From a virus, in IMG/VR virus record IMGVR_UViG_3300031576_000168, positions 1 to 38,890 of that record: a stretch of DNA of 38,890 nucleotides. The stretch is one strand, 5' to 3'. Positions within the stretch are counted from its first letter, which is position 1. The number at the start of each line of letters is the position of its first letter. The position numbers were made by a program, and so were the translations under genes. This document shows, in pieces, positions 29,979 to 38,411 of this stretch. The notes below the pieces were generated by a model. That model worked only from the letters and a program-made list of their open reading frames with translations, did no database searches and was not told the DNA's origin.

Positions 29979-31462
29979 TGGAGGCCATCCCGCCCCAAGC
30001 ACCCGATTGGGCAGGTGCGATCCGGCGGGCGGCTGAGTCCGGCGACTCGCTCCGAGCTGAGCGGTTGCGATACTTGAGTGACTCGGTGCTGTTCTGGGAG
30101 AAGTTCATCCGGCCCTACCGGGCCGCGGATGCAGTGCCGCCTGCTGCCTGCCATGTCGAGGCGCGCGCGTTCCTGAGAGCCCATCGCGAGGCCGTGGTCT
30201 TGATGCCGGTCGGCCACCTGAAGACCAGCATCCTCACCGTGCAGTCTCTCATCGAGGAGGTCTGCGCCGATCGCACACGGCGCCACCTCGTTATCAACAT
30301 CTCCCAGAAGGGCGCGGAAGACATACTCTCTGAGGTGCAGTTTCATCTGGAGAACAACACGGATCTCATCGATGTCTTCGGACGCTTCAAGACGCGGGAG
30401 GCCAAGTGGACCCAGCAGAGGTTCGACGTGATCGGCAAGCCCCCCTCGACCACGCCGAGCGTCATGGGGGTGGGGGTCATGTCGAAGGCCATCGGGAAAC
30501 GCCTTGATGGCATCTGGGTGGACGATGCCGAGGATGAGGACTCGACCCGCACCCGCACCATGAGGAACCACACTTGGAACTGGTTTGACCGAGTGGTGCT
30601 GTCGCGGCGTGAGCCCACTTGCCGGACACAGATCGTAGGGACTGCATGGCGTGACGAGGACACGCCGCACCGGCTGCACGCGGAGCAGGGCTGGCCGATG
30701 CTGGTGTTCAAGGCGTTGGACGATGAGGGGCGGGCGCTGTTTCCCGGGAAGGTGCCGCTGGCCGAGCTGCTGCGCCGGCGCACGCAGTCGGAGCGCACGT
30801 TCAGGCTGATGTACCAGAACGATACGAAGGCGAATCGCGGGGAGGCGTTCGATCCGGATTGGATTTACGAGGAGGACCGCTGGGTGGACAGCGTGCCGGC
30901 GGACACGGTGCGGACGCAGATATTCGACCCGGCGATGAGCAGTGCGGACCGCCGCGGTGGGAGCTTCAACGCGGGCATCCTGCTGGGGGGTCCGCTCGCG
31001 GACGACAGCATCGTACTCATGGCGGTTTATGCAGTGAAGTCCGAGCGGCCGTTCGAGATCGAAGCGGCGCTGGTGAACGCCTGGAAGCCGCACCGCCGGT
31101 TGCAGGAAAGGATCGCCATGTTCAATCCGGTGATGAGGATGGGAGGCCGGATGGCGGACGGGCCGCCGATACGCGAGATTCACGGTCATGCGAAGGACAA
31201 GCTAACACGGGTACAGAGTCTCGAGGAATGGTTCAGGCACAAACCGGAGATGGGGATCGTGAGCCGGCTGAAGTTCCTGAAGTCGCTGCGGGCGGAGGGG
31301 ACACGCCGGGCGATGTGGGAGTTGTTCATGGACGAGTACTCGGCGTTCCCGAACGCGGATCACCTCGACTTGCTGGACGCGCTCCAGATGGGGCTGTACG
31401 AATTGACGTACCGGGCCGGGAACATGAACTTCGAGAGCGTCTGGCAAGGCGAGCAGGATTAG
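29978..31462 (+). CDS. terL: terminase large subunit (ATPase-nuclease)
   Basis: 494 residues. The ATPase has a Walker-A-like PVGHLKTS at 77-84, Walker B LDGIWVDDAED at 176-186, and a coupling-type GTAWRDED at 221-228. The nuclease domain shows FDPAMSS (about 316) and a late NADHLDLLDAL with acidic residues near 465. It pumps DNA into the procapsid and cuts it. The stop is a single TAG at 31460-31462; the same frame remains open into the portal gene. Confidence 0.9.
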   Translation: MEAIPPQAPDWAGAIRRAAESGDSLRAERLRYLSDSVLFWEKFIRPYRAADAVPPAACHVEARAFLRAHREAVVLMPVGHLKTSILTVQSLIEEVCADRTRRHLVINISQKGAEDILSEVQFHLENNTDLIDVFGRFKTREAKWTQQRFDVIGKPPSTTPSVMGVGVMSKAIGKRLDGIWVDDAEDEDSTRTRTMRNHTWNWFDRVVLSRREPTCRTQIVGTAWRDEDTPHRLHAEQGWPMLVFKALDDEGRALFPGKVPLAELLRRRTQSERTFRLMYQNDTKANRGEAFDPDWIYEEDRWVDSVPADTVRTQIFDPAMSSADRRGGSFNAGILLGGPLADDSIVLMAVYAVKSERPFEIEAALVNAWKPHRRLQERIAMFNPVMRMGGRMADGPPIREIHGHAKDKLTRVQSLEEWFRHKPEMGIVSRLKFLKSLRAEGTRRAMWELFMDEYSAFPNADHLDLLDALQMGLYELTYRAGNMNFESVWQGEQD

Positions 31463-31519
31463 GCGGACGAATGGCTGGGCGACCCCAAGTTCTTCATACC
31501 GGCGGTCCATCTACCCAGC

Positions 31520-32977
31520 GTGCCGAAGGCGAGGCCGAGGGACGAGGCTGTGAACGCCCGGACGTTCGAGACGGCGAACGCGGGCGTGCCGATGTGGGAG
31601 ACGAGCGGATCGGACGAGGTGGACACCCCGAGCCGGAAGGTCGGCACTTCGCTGTGGAAGAAGCGGGTCAGAAGCGAGGACCTATTCGATCTGTACCTAC
31701 GGAACCCGCTGGCGCAGGCCGTGGTCGACATGCCGGCGGAGGAGATGTTCGACCGCTGGTTCGAGGTGACGGAGCCGGTAGGTGCCGCCCTTAGGATCGA
31801 GGAATTCGACGAGGAGTTTCAGACCAAGAACAACGTTACGCTGGCACGCAGATACAATGGCATCTACGGCTACGCGGTGATGCTGGTGGACCTGAGCGGT
31901 GCGGGCGGGCGGAACTTCGTCCCAGCTCGGCGGGGCGAGCGGCTGCTGAAGATGTTGCCGATCTCCAGCGGCAACAACTTGGTTTCGCGGCCGAAGATTT
32001 TTCAGGACGAGGACCCGCGCAGCGACACCTATGGCGAGATTCAGAAGTACGAGTTTCAGTTCATGGTGCAGGGCCGGACGGTCCAACAGACATTCCATTC
32101 CAGCCGGGCGAGACACGTCGCGGTCAAGACGCTGAACAACGACCCGTTCGGGATTCCCGACCTGCAGGCGCTCTACAACTATCTGGTCTCGTGGGACACG
32201 ACGATGTGGAGCAGCGGGGAGATCGTGGCCAAGAACGCTCGGGCCTACAATGTCGCGACCCCGCCGAAGGATGCCAGCTCGACGGAGATCGCCAGCGGGA
32301 AAAAGCATCTCAAGGACCCGAGACAGGGCGAGACGGTCATCGCGCCGCCGGGCTGGGAGTTCAAGGAGATGGGCGGAGCGGCGCTGACGTTGAATCCGAT
32401 ACAGTTCGCCCAGGTGTTCATCGAGGCGGTATCGGCGGGCTCAGGCATCCCGAGGCCGGTTCTGATGGGCACGGAAGCGGGTGCGGTCGTGGGCGCGGAG
32501 ACGAACCTCCAGCGGTATCACCGGGTGCTGCGCGCTGAGCAGGCCGACTACTGGACGCCTTGGCTCAAGAGGTTCTATGGTCACATGGAGGAGCTAGGCA
32601 TCCTCAACGTCGACGCGAGCAAGTTGAAGCTGAAATGGAGGCCGCTGTTCGAGTTGACGGCCGAGCAGGAGGCGCGGACATGGCAGGCGAAGGCCGACGC
32701 GATCTCGCGGATCAAGCAGGCCGGGGGCTTCCCGGTGACGGACGAGCAACTGAACATTCTCCGGGTCGAGATGCCGAATCCGACGGAGCTGCGGGCGCAA
32801 CTTGCGGTTCGTGCTGCGGCGCCGCCCGCGCCGGTGCCGGGCGAGATCACGGCCGGACTCAACTTGCCGGCGCCGCCGGGCAGCGCGGCGGCGGGCGGCG
32901 CGCCCGTTCCGCGAGGCGAGCAGCCTGCGGGCGGAAACATCCCCGAGCAGCTGCGTCGTCGCGAGCAGAGGGCGTGA
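31520..32977 (+). CDS. portal protein (DUF1073-like)
   Basis: 485 residues. The pattern LFDLYLRNPLAQAVVDMPAEEMFDRWFEV, the GIYGYAVMLVDLSG element, IPDLQALYNYLVSWDTTMWSSGEIVAKN and SGIPRPVLMGTEAGAVVGAETNLQRYHRVLR match DUF1073-type portals. A helical C-terminus with an Ala/Pro-rich tail follows. GTG 31520 is the first start codon of this frame but has no ribosome-binding site. The frame is the same as terL, from which it is separated by one TAG codon and 57 bases. Confidence 0.85.
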   Translation: MPKARPRDEAVNARTFETANAGVPMWETSGSDEVDTPSRKVGTSLWKKRVRSEDLFDLYLRNPLAQAVVDMPAEEMFDRWFEVTEPVGAALRIEEFDEEFQTKNNVTLARRYNGIYGYAVMLVDLSGAGGRNFVPARRGERLLKMLPISSGNNLVSRPKIFQDEDPRSDTYGEIQKYEFQFMVQGRTVQQTFHSSRARHVAVKTLNNDPFGIPDLQALYNYLVSWDTTMWSSGEIVAKNARAYNVATPPKDASSTEIASGKKHLKDPRQGETVIAPPGWEFKEMGGAALTLNPIQFAQVFIEAVSAGSGIPRPVLMGTEAGAVVGAETNLQRYHRVLRAEQADYWTPWLKRFYGHMEELGILNVDASKLKLKWRPLFELTAEQEARTWQAKADAISRIKQAGGFPVTDEQLNILRVEMPNPTELRAQLAVRAAAPPAPVPGEITAGLNLPAPPGSAAAGGAPVPRGEQPAGGNIPEQLRRREQRA

Positions 32978-32981
32978 ACGG

Positions 32982-33311
32982 ATGCACGGATGGGACGACG
33001 ACCCCGGAGGCAACACCTCGAACGCGGCCATCTGGGAGATTCCCTACGCGGGGACGGTCGCGTTCACGATCACGAGCGGCTCCTACACGGACGGCTCGCT
33101 GTCGGCCGCGGAGGTCTACGCATGGCTCCAGATCGCGGAAGCCATCGAGATGCAGCGCGAGGAGGACGAGCGCGCCGCGCGCCGGCTGATGAGGAAACGC
33201 CGCGTCCGCAATGCGCCTCGGCCGATCTGGATGTCGAGGTCGGGCCGTGTGCCGTGGGCGCCGCATCCGGCGATCTACTACGGGGCGAAGCGATGGAGGT
33301 ATGCGTCGTGA
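32982..33311 (+). CDS. small hypothetical protein of the head gene cluster
   Basis: 109 residues from ATG 32982. An N-terminal beta-like region (IPYAGTVAFTITSGSYTDG) is followed by a charged helix (EAIEMQREEDERAARRLMRKRR) and an aromatic-rich end. It may be a minor head protein. No family was recognised. Confidence 0.55.
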   Translation: MHGWDDDPGGNTSNAAIWEIPYAGTVAFTITSGSYTDGSLSAAEVYAWLQIAEAIEMQREEDERAARRLMRKRRVRNAPRPIWMSRSGRVPWAPHPAIYYGAKRWRYAS

Positions 33312-33541
33312 TGAGAGCGGCGAGTCTTGACGATCCTGCGGCCGTCGCCTTGCTGGAAATGGCGCGGACGAGGGGACCGCCGGCCTTCTGCGGCTGCGAC
33401 CCGAAGCGATGCCAGCACCGATTCCCCGAGCGCCCGAATCTGGAGGAGATGGCGCACCGCTGGGTGGAGGCGGCATATCGGATCGAGGTCGAGGCGACGG
33501 ACGACCCCGCGACGATGCTCGTGACAGCAAGCATGTCTTGA
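33311..33541 (+). CDS. small hypothetical protein with cysteines
   Basis: About 76 residues from ATG 33311 (GTG 33308 also possible). CGCDPKRCQHRF gives a C-x-C-x(4)-C-x-H zinc-like site near 27-36; the rest is helical. The start overlaps the preceding stop. Confidence 0.5.
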   Translation: MRAASLDDPAAVALLEMARTRGPPAFCGCDPKRCQHRFPERPNLEEMAHRWVEAAYRIEVEATDDPATMLVTASMS

Positions 33542-33548
33542 GGCCACC

Positions 33549-33875
33549 ATGCCGGGCCAACAGAGTCCGCTGCGGAACGGAAGGTGCGGGGGATGCGGGA
33601 CCCCGAGCGGCCATCGGCCGGGGATGCACGAGGAGCTGTGCGCGGGCCCGCGAGCGCGGGGGCTGCCGTGGTTCGGCGCGATGCGGCGACCTGTCGGGAA
33701 CCATCGGGGCAACGGGAACGGGAGGTCGGTGTGCATCGTGTGCCGGCTGGCTTGGTGGATCACCCGGACGAAGGCCGATGGGAACGCGCCGAAGTTCGCG
33801 CTCGACCGGCACCTCTCTTGCTTCAATACGTTCCGCACCCATCCGGGGTTCGCGGTCGCACGGAGGATCGCATGA
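33549..33875 (+). CDS. small zinc-like protein
   Basis: 108 residues. CGGCG near 13-17 and C31, then CIVC near 62-65 provide zinc ligands, with His residues between. It lies between head genes. No family was recognised. Confidence 0.5.
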   Translation: MPGQQSPLRNGRCGGCGTPSGHRPGMHEELCAGPRARGLPWFGAMRRPVGNHRGNGNGRSVCIVCRLAWWITRTKADGNAPKFALDRHLSCFNTFRTHPGFAVARRIA

Positions 33876-34294
33876 TGGCCGAGGCGCGAAATGCCATTCT
33901 CACGCGGGGCGAGTTCGAGCCGCCGCTGCTGGAGTTCGAGTACGAGCTGCCGCTGGACATCTTGCCGCAAGAGGCGTGGCAAACGGCGGTGGAGATGGCG
34001 AACGAACGTCTGTCCGTGCTTGAGGGCGACCTGAGAATCTTCACGCCGGTCGATACCGGGGCGCTGGTGAGATCACTCCTGACGAAATCGGCGAGCGTTT
34101 TCGACGCCAGTATCGGCGCGGGGTATACGGAGCCGTACGGGTGGTGGGTGAACTACGGCACCGAGACGTTCGACGGATACCACTGGTTCGAGCGGATCGT
34201 GCAGGCGCACATCGAACGGTTGCAGGGCGATCTGCTGGAGCTAGCGCGCCGGCTCGCGTTCCCCGGTGAGGGGATCGGCTTCTTCGGGGTGTGA
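33872..34294 (+). CDS. second HK97 gp10-like protein
   Basis: 140 residues from ATG 33872 (GGAGG upstream). The phrase LRIFTPVDTGALVRSLLTKSAS, then GYTEPYGWWVNYGTETFDG and HWFERIVQAHIERL is typical of gp10-like neck or minor-head proteins. It is the second such gene, after 2125. The two may play different roles, head side and tail side, or one may be a decoration factor. Confidence 0.7.
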   Translation: MMAEARNAILTRGEFEPPLLEFEYELPLDILPQEAWQTAVEMANERLSVLEGDLRIFTPVDTGALVRSLLTKSASVFDASIGAGYTEPYGWWVNYGTETFDGYHWFERIVQAHIERLQGDLLELARRLAFPGEGIGFFGV

Positions 34295-34298
34295 GGAG

Positions 34299-34472
34299 AT
34301 GCCGAAAGGCCACGCCCGGAAGGACTGCCGCTGGTGCGGGTGGAGCGGCGGGATGGGGCCGGGTTCCCAATACTGTCCGCGATGCGGGCATCGAGCCCTG
34401 GAGAGCCCGTTCAGGATGCGGGGCAGGTTGCCGCCGGTGCCGGCGCTCCGCGACCCGCGAACGGGCCGATAG
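34299..34472 (+). CDS. zinc-ribbon mini-protein
   Basis: 57 residues. CRWCGWSGG near 10-18 and CPRCGH near 26-31 form a zinc ribbon, and the tail is Pro/Arg-rich. ATG 34299 follows GTGAGGAG. It is the last gene before the control region of the capsid operon. Confidence 0.6.
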   Translation: MPKGHARKDCRWCGWSGGMGPGSQYCPRCGHRALESPFRMRGRLPPVPALRDPRTGR

Positions 34473-34486
34473 TGTTCGGGAGAGAT

Positions 34487-34513
34487 TATTAAGAACCTCG
34501 TCCATTCTTAATA
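34487..34513. promoter_or_regulatory. 9-bp palindrome with TATA-like arm before the capsid operon
   Basis: TATTAAGAA (34487-34495) and TTCTTAATA (34505-34513) are perfect complements with a 9-base spacer. The left arm can serve as a TATA box, so the site could be a late promoter with a built-in operator, or a structured RNA element. It is AT-rich within GC-rich DNA. Confidence 0.5.
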
Positions 34514-34549
34514 GCAAGCGGGACTCCCCCGTTCGCCTCGACATCCCTC

Positions 34550-34572
34550 CGCCGCCGCTGATCCCGGCGGCG
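34550..34572 (+). repeat. GC-rich hairpin in the leader of the capsid operon
   Basis: CGCCGCCG (34550-34557) and CGGCGGCG (34565-34572) pair perfectly around a 7-base loop; CCCTTTCT follows. It might terminate transcription from upstream or stabilise the late mRNA. The T run is too short for a firm terminator call. Confidence 0.4.
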
Positions 34573-34646
34573 CCCTTTCTCTCGGCAGATTCATCAGCGA
34601 GGAGGAGCACGGGGCGCGACCGGAAGTTTCTTCGCCGCGGCGCGCC

Positions 34647-36128
34647 ATGTCGCCGCGGGATACGATGCCGCTCAAGATCGGGGACAGGACGTACGCGGAC
34701 TTCGACGCTGCGGTGCGCGGAGTCATGCGGAAGTTCGGCTGGAGCATGGAGCGCGCGAGAGCCTACGTCGGGAGCATCCAGAAGAAGCAGGAGGCGAACC
34801 AGGTCAAGGGGATGAATACCGATTGCGGCTGCTACCCGGAGATCTCTGTCCGTCTCGAGGCGGCGAACGCGGCGGTCGACCGGATGCCCCATGCGACGCA
34901 CGCGACGGACAACGCCGGCCGCCAGCTCTGGAGGGAGGAGGGCCACGAGTTCATCGTGCCGGCGCGGGTCACTTCGGCGGGCGTGATGAACGGCGCGCAC
35001 AAGAGTCCCGAGGAGATCGTGCGACTGTTCGACGAATGGCCGGACGAGGTGCCACTGACGTTACTGCATCCGGCCGGCGGGATCGACCCGAAGCCGGAGG
35101 AGATCATCGGGAGCAGCCGAGGGAAGCGGCTGCTCGTCGACGAGGACCTGATGCCGGTTATCGAGGTCGACCATCATTACGATCTGCGGACGCCGAATGG
35201 ACGCGCGGCCGCAGAGGCCAACAAGCGCGGTGAATGGCTGGACAACAGCATCGCCTACAGGCACAACATCGTTCCCGAGATCGGAACGTTCCGTGGACGA
35301 GCCTACGACCGACGTGAAGCAAACCTTAAAGTGGCGCACGTGGCTGTTCTACCTACAGGACACGGCGCGTGTTCGAAAGACCAGAGGTGCGGAATCATGG
35401 TGAACGATGGCGCAGGAACCGGGACTTCTCCGACGACAGGACCGCCCCCGCCAGCCGCCGCCGCGCCACCCGCCGCACCGCCGGCAGTCCCCATTCCAGT
35501 GCCTGCAACTAATCTCACTCCATCCGTCCCGACGGAGCCGACACCCGAGCAGATTGCGCGGATCACCGCGCTCGTGCTGAAGGGCGCGACCCCCGAGGCG
35601 CTTCTCGCGGCCGGCAACGCAGGCGCGACCGAAGCGAAGAAGGCCACGGACGAGCTGAAGAAACTCCAGGACGCGGAGGCTGTCCGGGTGAAGGCCGAGA
35701 ACGAGGCGCACGACCACGCGCTGCGGGCCGTGGGCAAGAACAAGATCACCGACGAGGACATCAAGGCGATGTCTCTCGACGAGAAGAAGCGCACCCTGAA
35801 GCTGATGGGTGTGCAGGGCGCGAACGCCGGCGAAGCTGTGAAGCAGCTGCACGCCGCGTTCGACAAGGCGCTCCAGGCGAAGAACAAAGCGATCACCGCG
35901 GACGAGCTCGCGGCCATGTCGCTGCCGGAGAAGGAACGCGCGCTCAAGTTCGCCGGGCTCAACGCCGGCGAGATCACATCATCGCTCCCATTCGCCGCGA
36001 TGGCACCGGGTGCGCCGACGAATCAGGGCGGCGCCGACAACGGCTCCGAGCTGACGGTCGGAGACGTGTGGAACGCGCCCCTGACGAACCAGGGCGTGAG
36101 CCGCAAGGACGAGCAGAAGAAAGCGTAG
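34647..36128 (+). CDS. prohead protease fused to scaffold (DUF2213-like)
   Basis: 493 residues. Residues 12-48 carry a short motif common in phage head proteins (YADFDAAVRGVMRKFGWSMERARAYVGSI). Residues about 60-255 form the DUF2213-like protease domain, ending AHVAVLPTGHGACSKDQRCGIMV. A Pro/Ala-rich linker (about 258-295) is followed by a long helical scaffold domain (300-460). The protease would cut the scaffold during head maturation. No Ser-His pair can be assigned with certainty by eye. A second ATG lies at 34665. Confidence 0.75.
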   Translation: MSPRDTMPLKIGDRTYADFDAAVRGVMRKFGWSMERARAYVGSIQKKQEANQVKGMNTDCGCYPEISVRLEAANAAVDRMPHATHATDNAGRQLWREEGHEFIVPARVTSAGVMNGAHKSPEEIVRLFDEWPDEVPLTLLHPAGGIDPKPEEIIGSSRGKRLLVDEDLMPVIEVDHHYDLRTPNGRAAAEANKRGEWLDNSIAYRHNIVPEIGTFRGRAYDRREANLKVAHVAVLPTGHGACSKDQRCGIMVNDGAGTGTSPTTGPPPPAAAAPPAAPPAVPIPVPATNLTPSVPTEPTPEQIARITALVLKGATPEALLAAGNAGATEAKKATDELKKLQDAEAVRVKAENEAHDHALRAVGKNKITDEDIKAMSLDEKKRTLKLMGVQGANAGEAVKQLHAAFDKALQAKNKAITADELAAMSLPEKERALKFAGLNAGEITSSLPFAAMAPGAPTNQGGADNGSELTVGDVWNAPLTNQGVSRKDEQKKA

Positions 36129-36168
36129 GGGAGTTCACTGTCGCAAGTGGCCGGGAAGGGATGCTGAG

Positions 36169-36606
36169 ATGCCGACGAATGTGGTAGATGGGCTGGCGGG
36201 CGAGGTCGTTGCTGGAGACGGGCCGCACATCATGCGCCTCTCGTGCGTGGCTACGGGGACGATGTCGCCTGGCGACGCGGTCAAGTACACCGCGCAGCAC
36301 ACGGTCCAGCGATGCAACGCCCAGGCCGACGAAGTGCTCGGGTACGCCGAGCGCGACGCCGAGAAGGGGACGACCGACTTCGCGACGGGGGATCGAGTCT
36401 CGGTCATCAAGCTCGGGTCGAACTGCGTCATCATGGCGAACGCCGGCGCGACCGTTACGCGCGGCAAGGTCGCCATCCTGCACACTTCTCCGCATCTCGT
36501 CCAGGACGCAGGAGCGCTGCCACTGGCGGTGCGGAGCGCGGGCGTGTTCGTCGCGAGCCGGACGGGCGCTGGCATAGTCCAGCTGAACCCGGCCGGACAC
36601 CCCTAG
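36169..36606 (+). CDS. capsid decoration protein (DUF2190-like)
   Basis: 145 residues, almost all beta. It has the pattern VVAGDGPHIMRLSCVATGTMSPGDAVKYTAQHTVQR ... ADEVLGYAERDAEKGTTDFATGDRVSVIKLG, as in decoration proteins of the DUF2190 type, and no cysteine pairs. It lies directly before the capsid gene, the usual place for a head decoration protein that strengthens the shell. Confidence 0.7.
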   Translation: MPTNVVDGLAGEVVAGDGPHIMRLSCVATGTMSPGDAVKYTAQHTVQRCNAQADEVLGYAERDAEKGTTDFATGDRVSVIKLGSNCVIMANAGATVTRGKVAILHTSPHLVQDAGALPLAVRSAGVFVASRTGAGIVQLNPAGHP

Positions 36607-36655
36607 GCAGGCGGAGGACTCACAGTCGCGGAGCTGACACGGAAGGGATCGGGAC

Positions 36656-37489
36656 ATGGCAAGCGCACTGACGGACGAGCAGATCAAGTTCCTGCGGACC
36701 GCGGTCGTGAACACCCTCCGGGAGAACCTCGTCGCGCGCACGATCTTCCCCACGAGCCCCATCGGGAAGGGGAAGCGGAAGTTCGACTACGACGAGGAGT
36801 CGGAGATGGGCGCCGCGGGCATCGTGCATCCGGGCAACCCGTTCCCCGAGGACAAGACCGAGCTCACCCGGAGGAGCGTCCGCGTCTCGAAGATCGGCAA
36901 GGCGTTCTCGATAACGTTCGAGGATCAGGACGCCAGCGAGACGGAAGGGATGCCACTGAGCACCCGGCTCGCCCGGCAGGCCGCGAGGCGCGTGGCCGAG
37001 CTGGAGGAGCAGATACTCCTGTTGGGCAACACGACCTATACCATCGACGGCATCGAGAACGTCGCGGGCAGCAACACGACCGCGGCCGCCGCGACCTGGA
37101 GCAACGCCGCTGCGAAGCCTTACCAGGACGTGAACGACGCGATCACGAAGCTGGAGGAGGACAACGTCGACACCTCGCGCATGGTGCTTATCGTGCCGCG
37201 GGCGACCTACGGGCACCTCCGCCGGCTGTCCGCGCAGGACAACGTCATCCTCGACCAAGTGCTGAGCATCGTGCCGCGGGTCGTGCCGAGCGCGACCATC
37301 ACCGCGACGCAGGCGCTGCTCGTAGCGCCGAGCCCGGAGAACTTCGAGATCGCCATGTCGGAGGACGCGATGACGAAGGGCCCGGTCATGGACGAGAAGC
37401 AGGAGAAGCACTTCTTCAAGGTCCGGGAGCGGTTCGGGTTCGCGATCTACCACCCGACGGCGATCTGCAAGATCACCGGCGTCGCCTGA
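36656..37489 (+). CDS. major capsid protein, HK97 fold
   Basis: 277 residues, short for the family. It shows an N-terminal helix (LTDEQIKFLRTAVVNTLRENLVARTIFP), an E-loop-like region with FDYDEESEMGAA, a spine helix with TRLARQAARRVAELEEQILLLG, a P-domain with AYQDVNDAITKLEEDNVDTSRMVLIVPRATYGHLRR, and a C-terminal part ending MDEKQEKHFFKVRERFGFAIYHPTAICKITG. The order and FGFAIYHPTAICKI ending resemble encapsulin-like capsid proteins. It is preceded by a decoration gene and followed by a stable hairpin. Confidence 0.85.
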   Translation: MASALTDEQIKFLRTAVVNTLRENLVARTIFPTSPIGKGKRKFDYDEESEMGAAGIVHPGNPFPEDKTELTRRSVRVSKIGKAFSITFEDQDASETEGMPLSTRLARQAARRVAELEEQILLLGNTTYTIDGIENVAGSNTTAAAATWSNAAAKPYQDVNDAITKLEEDNVDTSRMVLIVPRATYGHLRRLSAQDNVILDQVLSIVPRVVPSATITATQALLVAPSPENFEIAMSEDAMTKGPVMDEKQEKHFFKVRERFGFAIYHPTAICKITGVA

Positions 37490-37511
37490 GCGTAACGATC
37501 ACGCCGCCAAT

Positions 37512-37538
37512 GGCGGGAGGACTCGTCATCCTCCCGCC
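37512..37538 (+). terminator. 10-bp hairpin after the capsid gene
   Basis: GGCGGGAGGA (37512-37521) and TCCTCCCGCC (37529-37538) pair perfectly around a 7-base loop, 22 bases after the capsid stop. No T run follows, so it may stabilise the abundant capsid mRNA rather than end it. Confidence 0.45.
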
Positions 37539-37575
37539 CGAACGCTTCAAGTAGCCTGCAACTTATCTCCGCCGC

Positions 37576-37938
37576 ATGGCGGAGAAGGGCGAGCAGAAGG
37601 GCGCGGGCGAGTACACGTGGCTGGGCAGCGGACGTATGGGCATTCCGGGCAAGGACGGGTCGCTAAACTTCAAGCCGGGGGAGACGAAGGAGATACCGAA
37701 GGCGTACCTCGACACCGCGGGCGCGAAGCAGATGGTGAAGGATCGACTGCTGCTGCCGAAGGCGGAGGCGGAAGCCGAGCTCGCACGGCGCGCCGTGGAG
37801 GCCACGAAGCCGAAGCCCGTGCGCCGGCCGGGCCAGGCGGAACGGGATCTTGAGAACCGCGAGACGGGGAGGGCTGCGATCACGGACGTCGCGGACGTAG
37901 ACATTCGGACAGGCGGCGCGGACCCGGATGACGAATAG
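37576..37938 (+). CDS. small head-associated protein
   Basis: 120 residues from ATG 37576. An N-terminal beta part with GAGEYTWLGSGRMGIPGKDGSLNFKPGETKEIPKAYL, then a charged helix and an acidic tail. The N-terminal phrase with a GET-x-E-I turn is common in small phage head proteins. The exact role is unknown. Confidence 0.6.
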   Translation: MAEKGEQKGAGEYTWLGSGRMGIPGKDGSLNFKPGETKEIPKAYLDTAGAKQMVKDRLLLPKAEAEAELARRAVEATKPKPVRRPGQAERDLENRETGRAAITDVADVDIRTGGADPDDE

Positions 37939-37981
37939 CAAAGGCTTTTCCGCCGCCGGTCCATCTCCGTGCGGGTAGGGC

Positions 37982-38407
37982 TTGCCGACCGTTCTCGTTT
38001 CCAACCCGTCCGCGACGAAGGACGCGCAGGACATCACCACAACGGATGCGAGCGAGGTCAACGGCTTGAGCACCGGCGGGAACCCGGTCGGGAATCCGGC
38101 GGACTGGATGCGCGCGAAGGACCTTGACCCGGACTACATCTTCCACTGCATCATTTCGGGCGGCGGGTCGACGGCCCGCCTGAAGGTCTACGCCTCGGTC
38201 GCGAAGAAGGATGAGGAGAACCCATCGGCCGCCACGTTGGACGCGAATCAGTACCAGGTCGCGACGCAAGACAAGGCGGCGCCGGATACGCATGATTTCG
38301 TCTTGACGACCAAGTACGACTACCTCAAGCTCACGATCACGCGGGTCGGTGCGCCCAACACGAGCGTCAAGACGTACGTGACCGCGCGAGGAAACAAAGG
38401 GGCGTGA
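37982..38407 (+). CDS. beta-rich structural protein
   Basis: 141 residues from TTG 37982. Alternating strands (HCIISGGGSTARLKVYASV, HDFVLTTKYDYLKLTITRV) suggest an Ig-like or jelly-roll decoration or fibre module. The TTG is preceded by GGGTAGGG. It lies between head genes and the fibre gene. Confidence 0.55.
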   Translation: MPTVLVSNPSATKDAQDITTTDASEVNGLSTGGNPVGNPADWMRAKDLDPDYIFHCIISGGGSTARLKVYASVAKKDEENPSAATLDANQYQVATQDKAAPDTHDFVLTTKYDYLKLTITRVGAPNTSVKTYVTARGNKGA

Positions 38408-38411
38408 TGCC

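Noticed and set aside
474-37938. Reassignment of TAG to pyrrolysine
   Set aside because: TAG ends at least ten genes at sensible places followed at once by another gene start. Only the TerL-portal junction suggests possible read-through.
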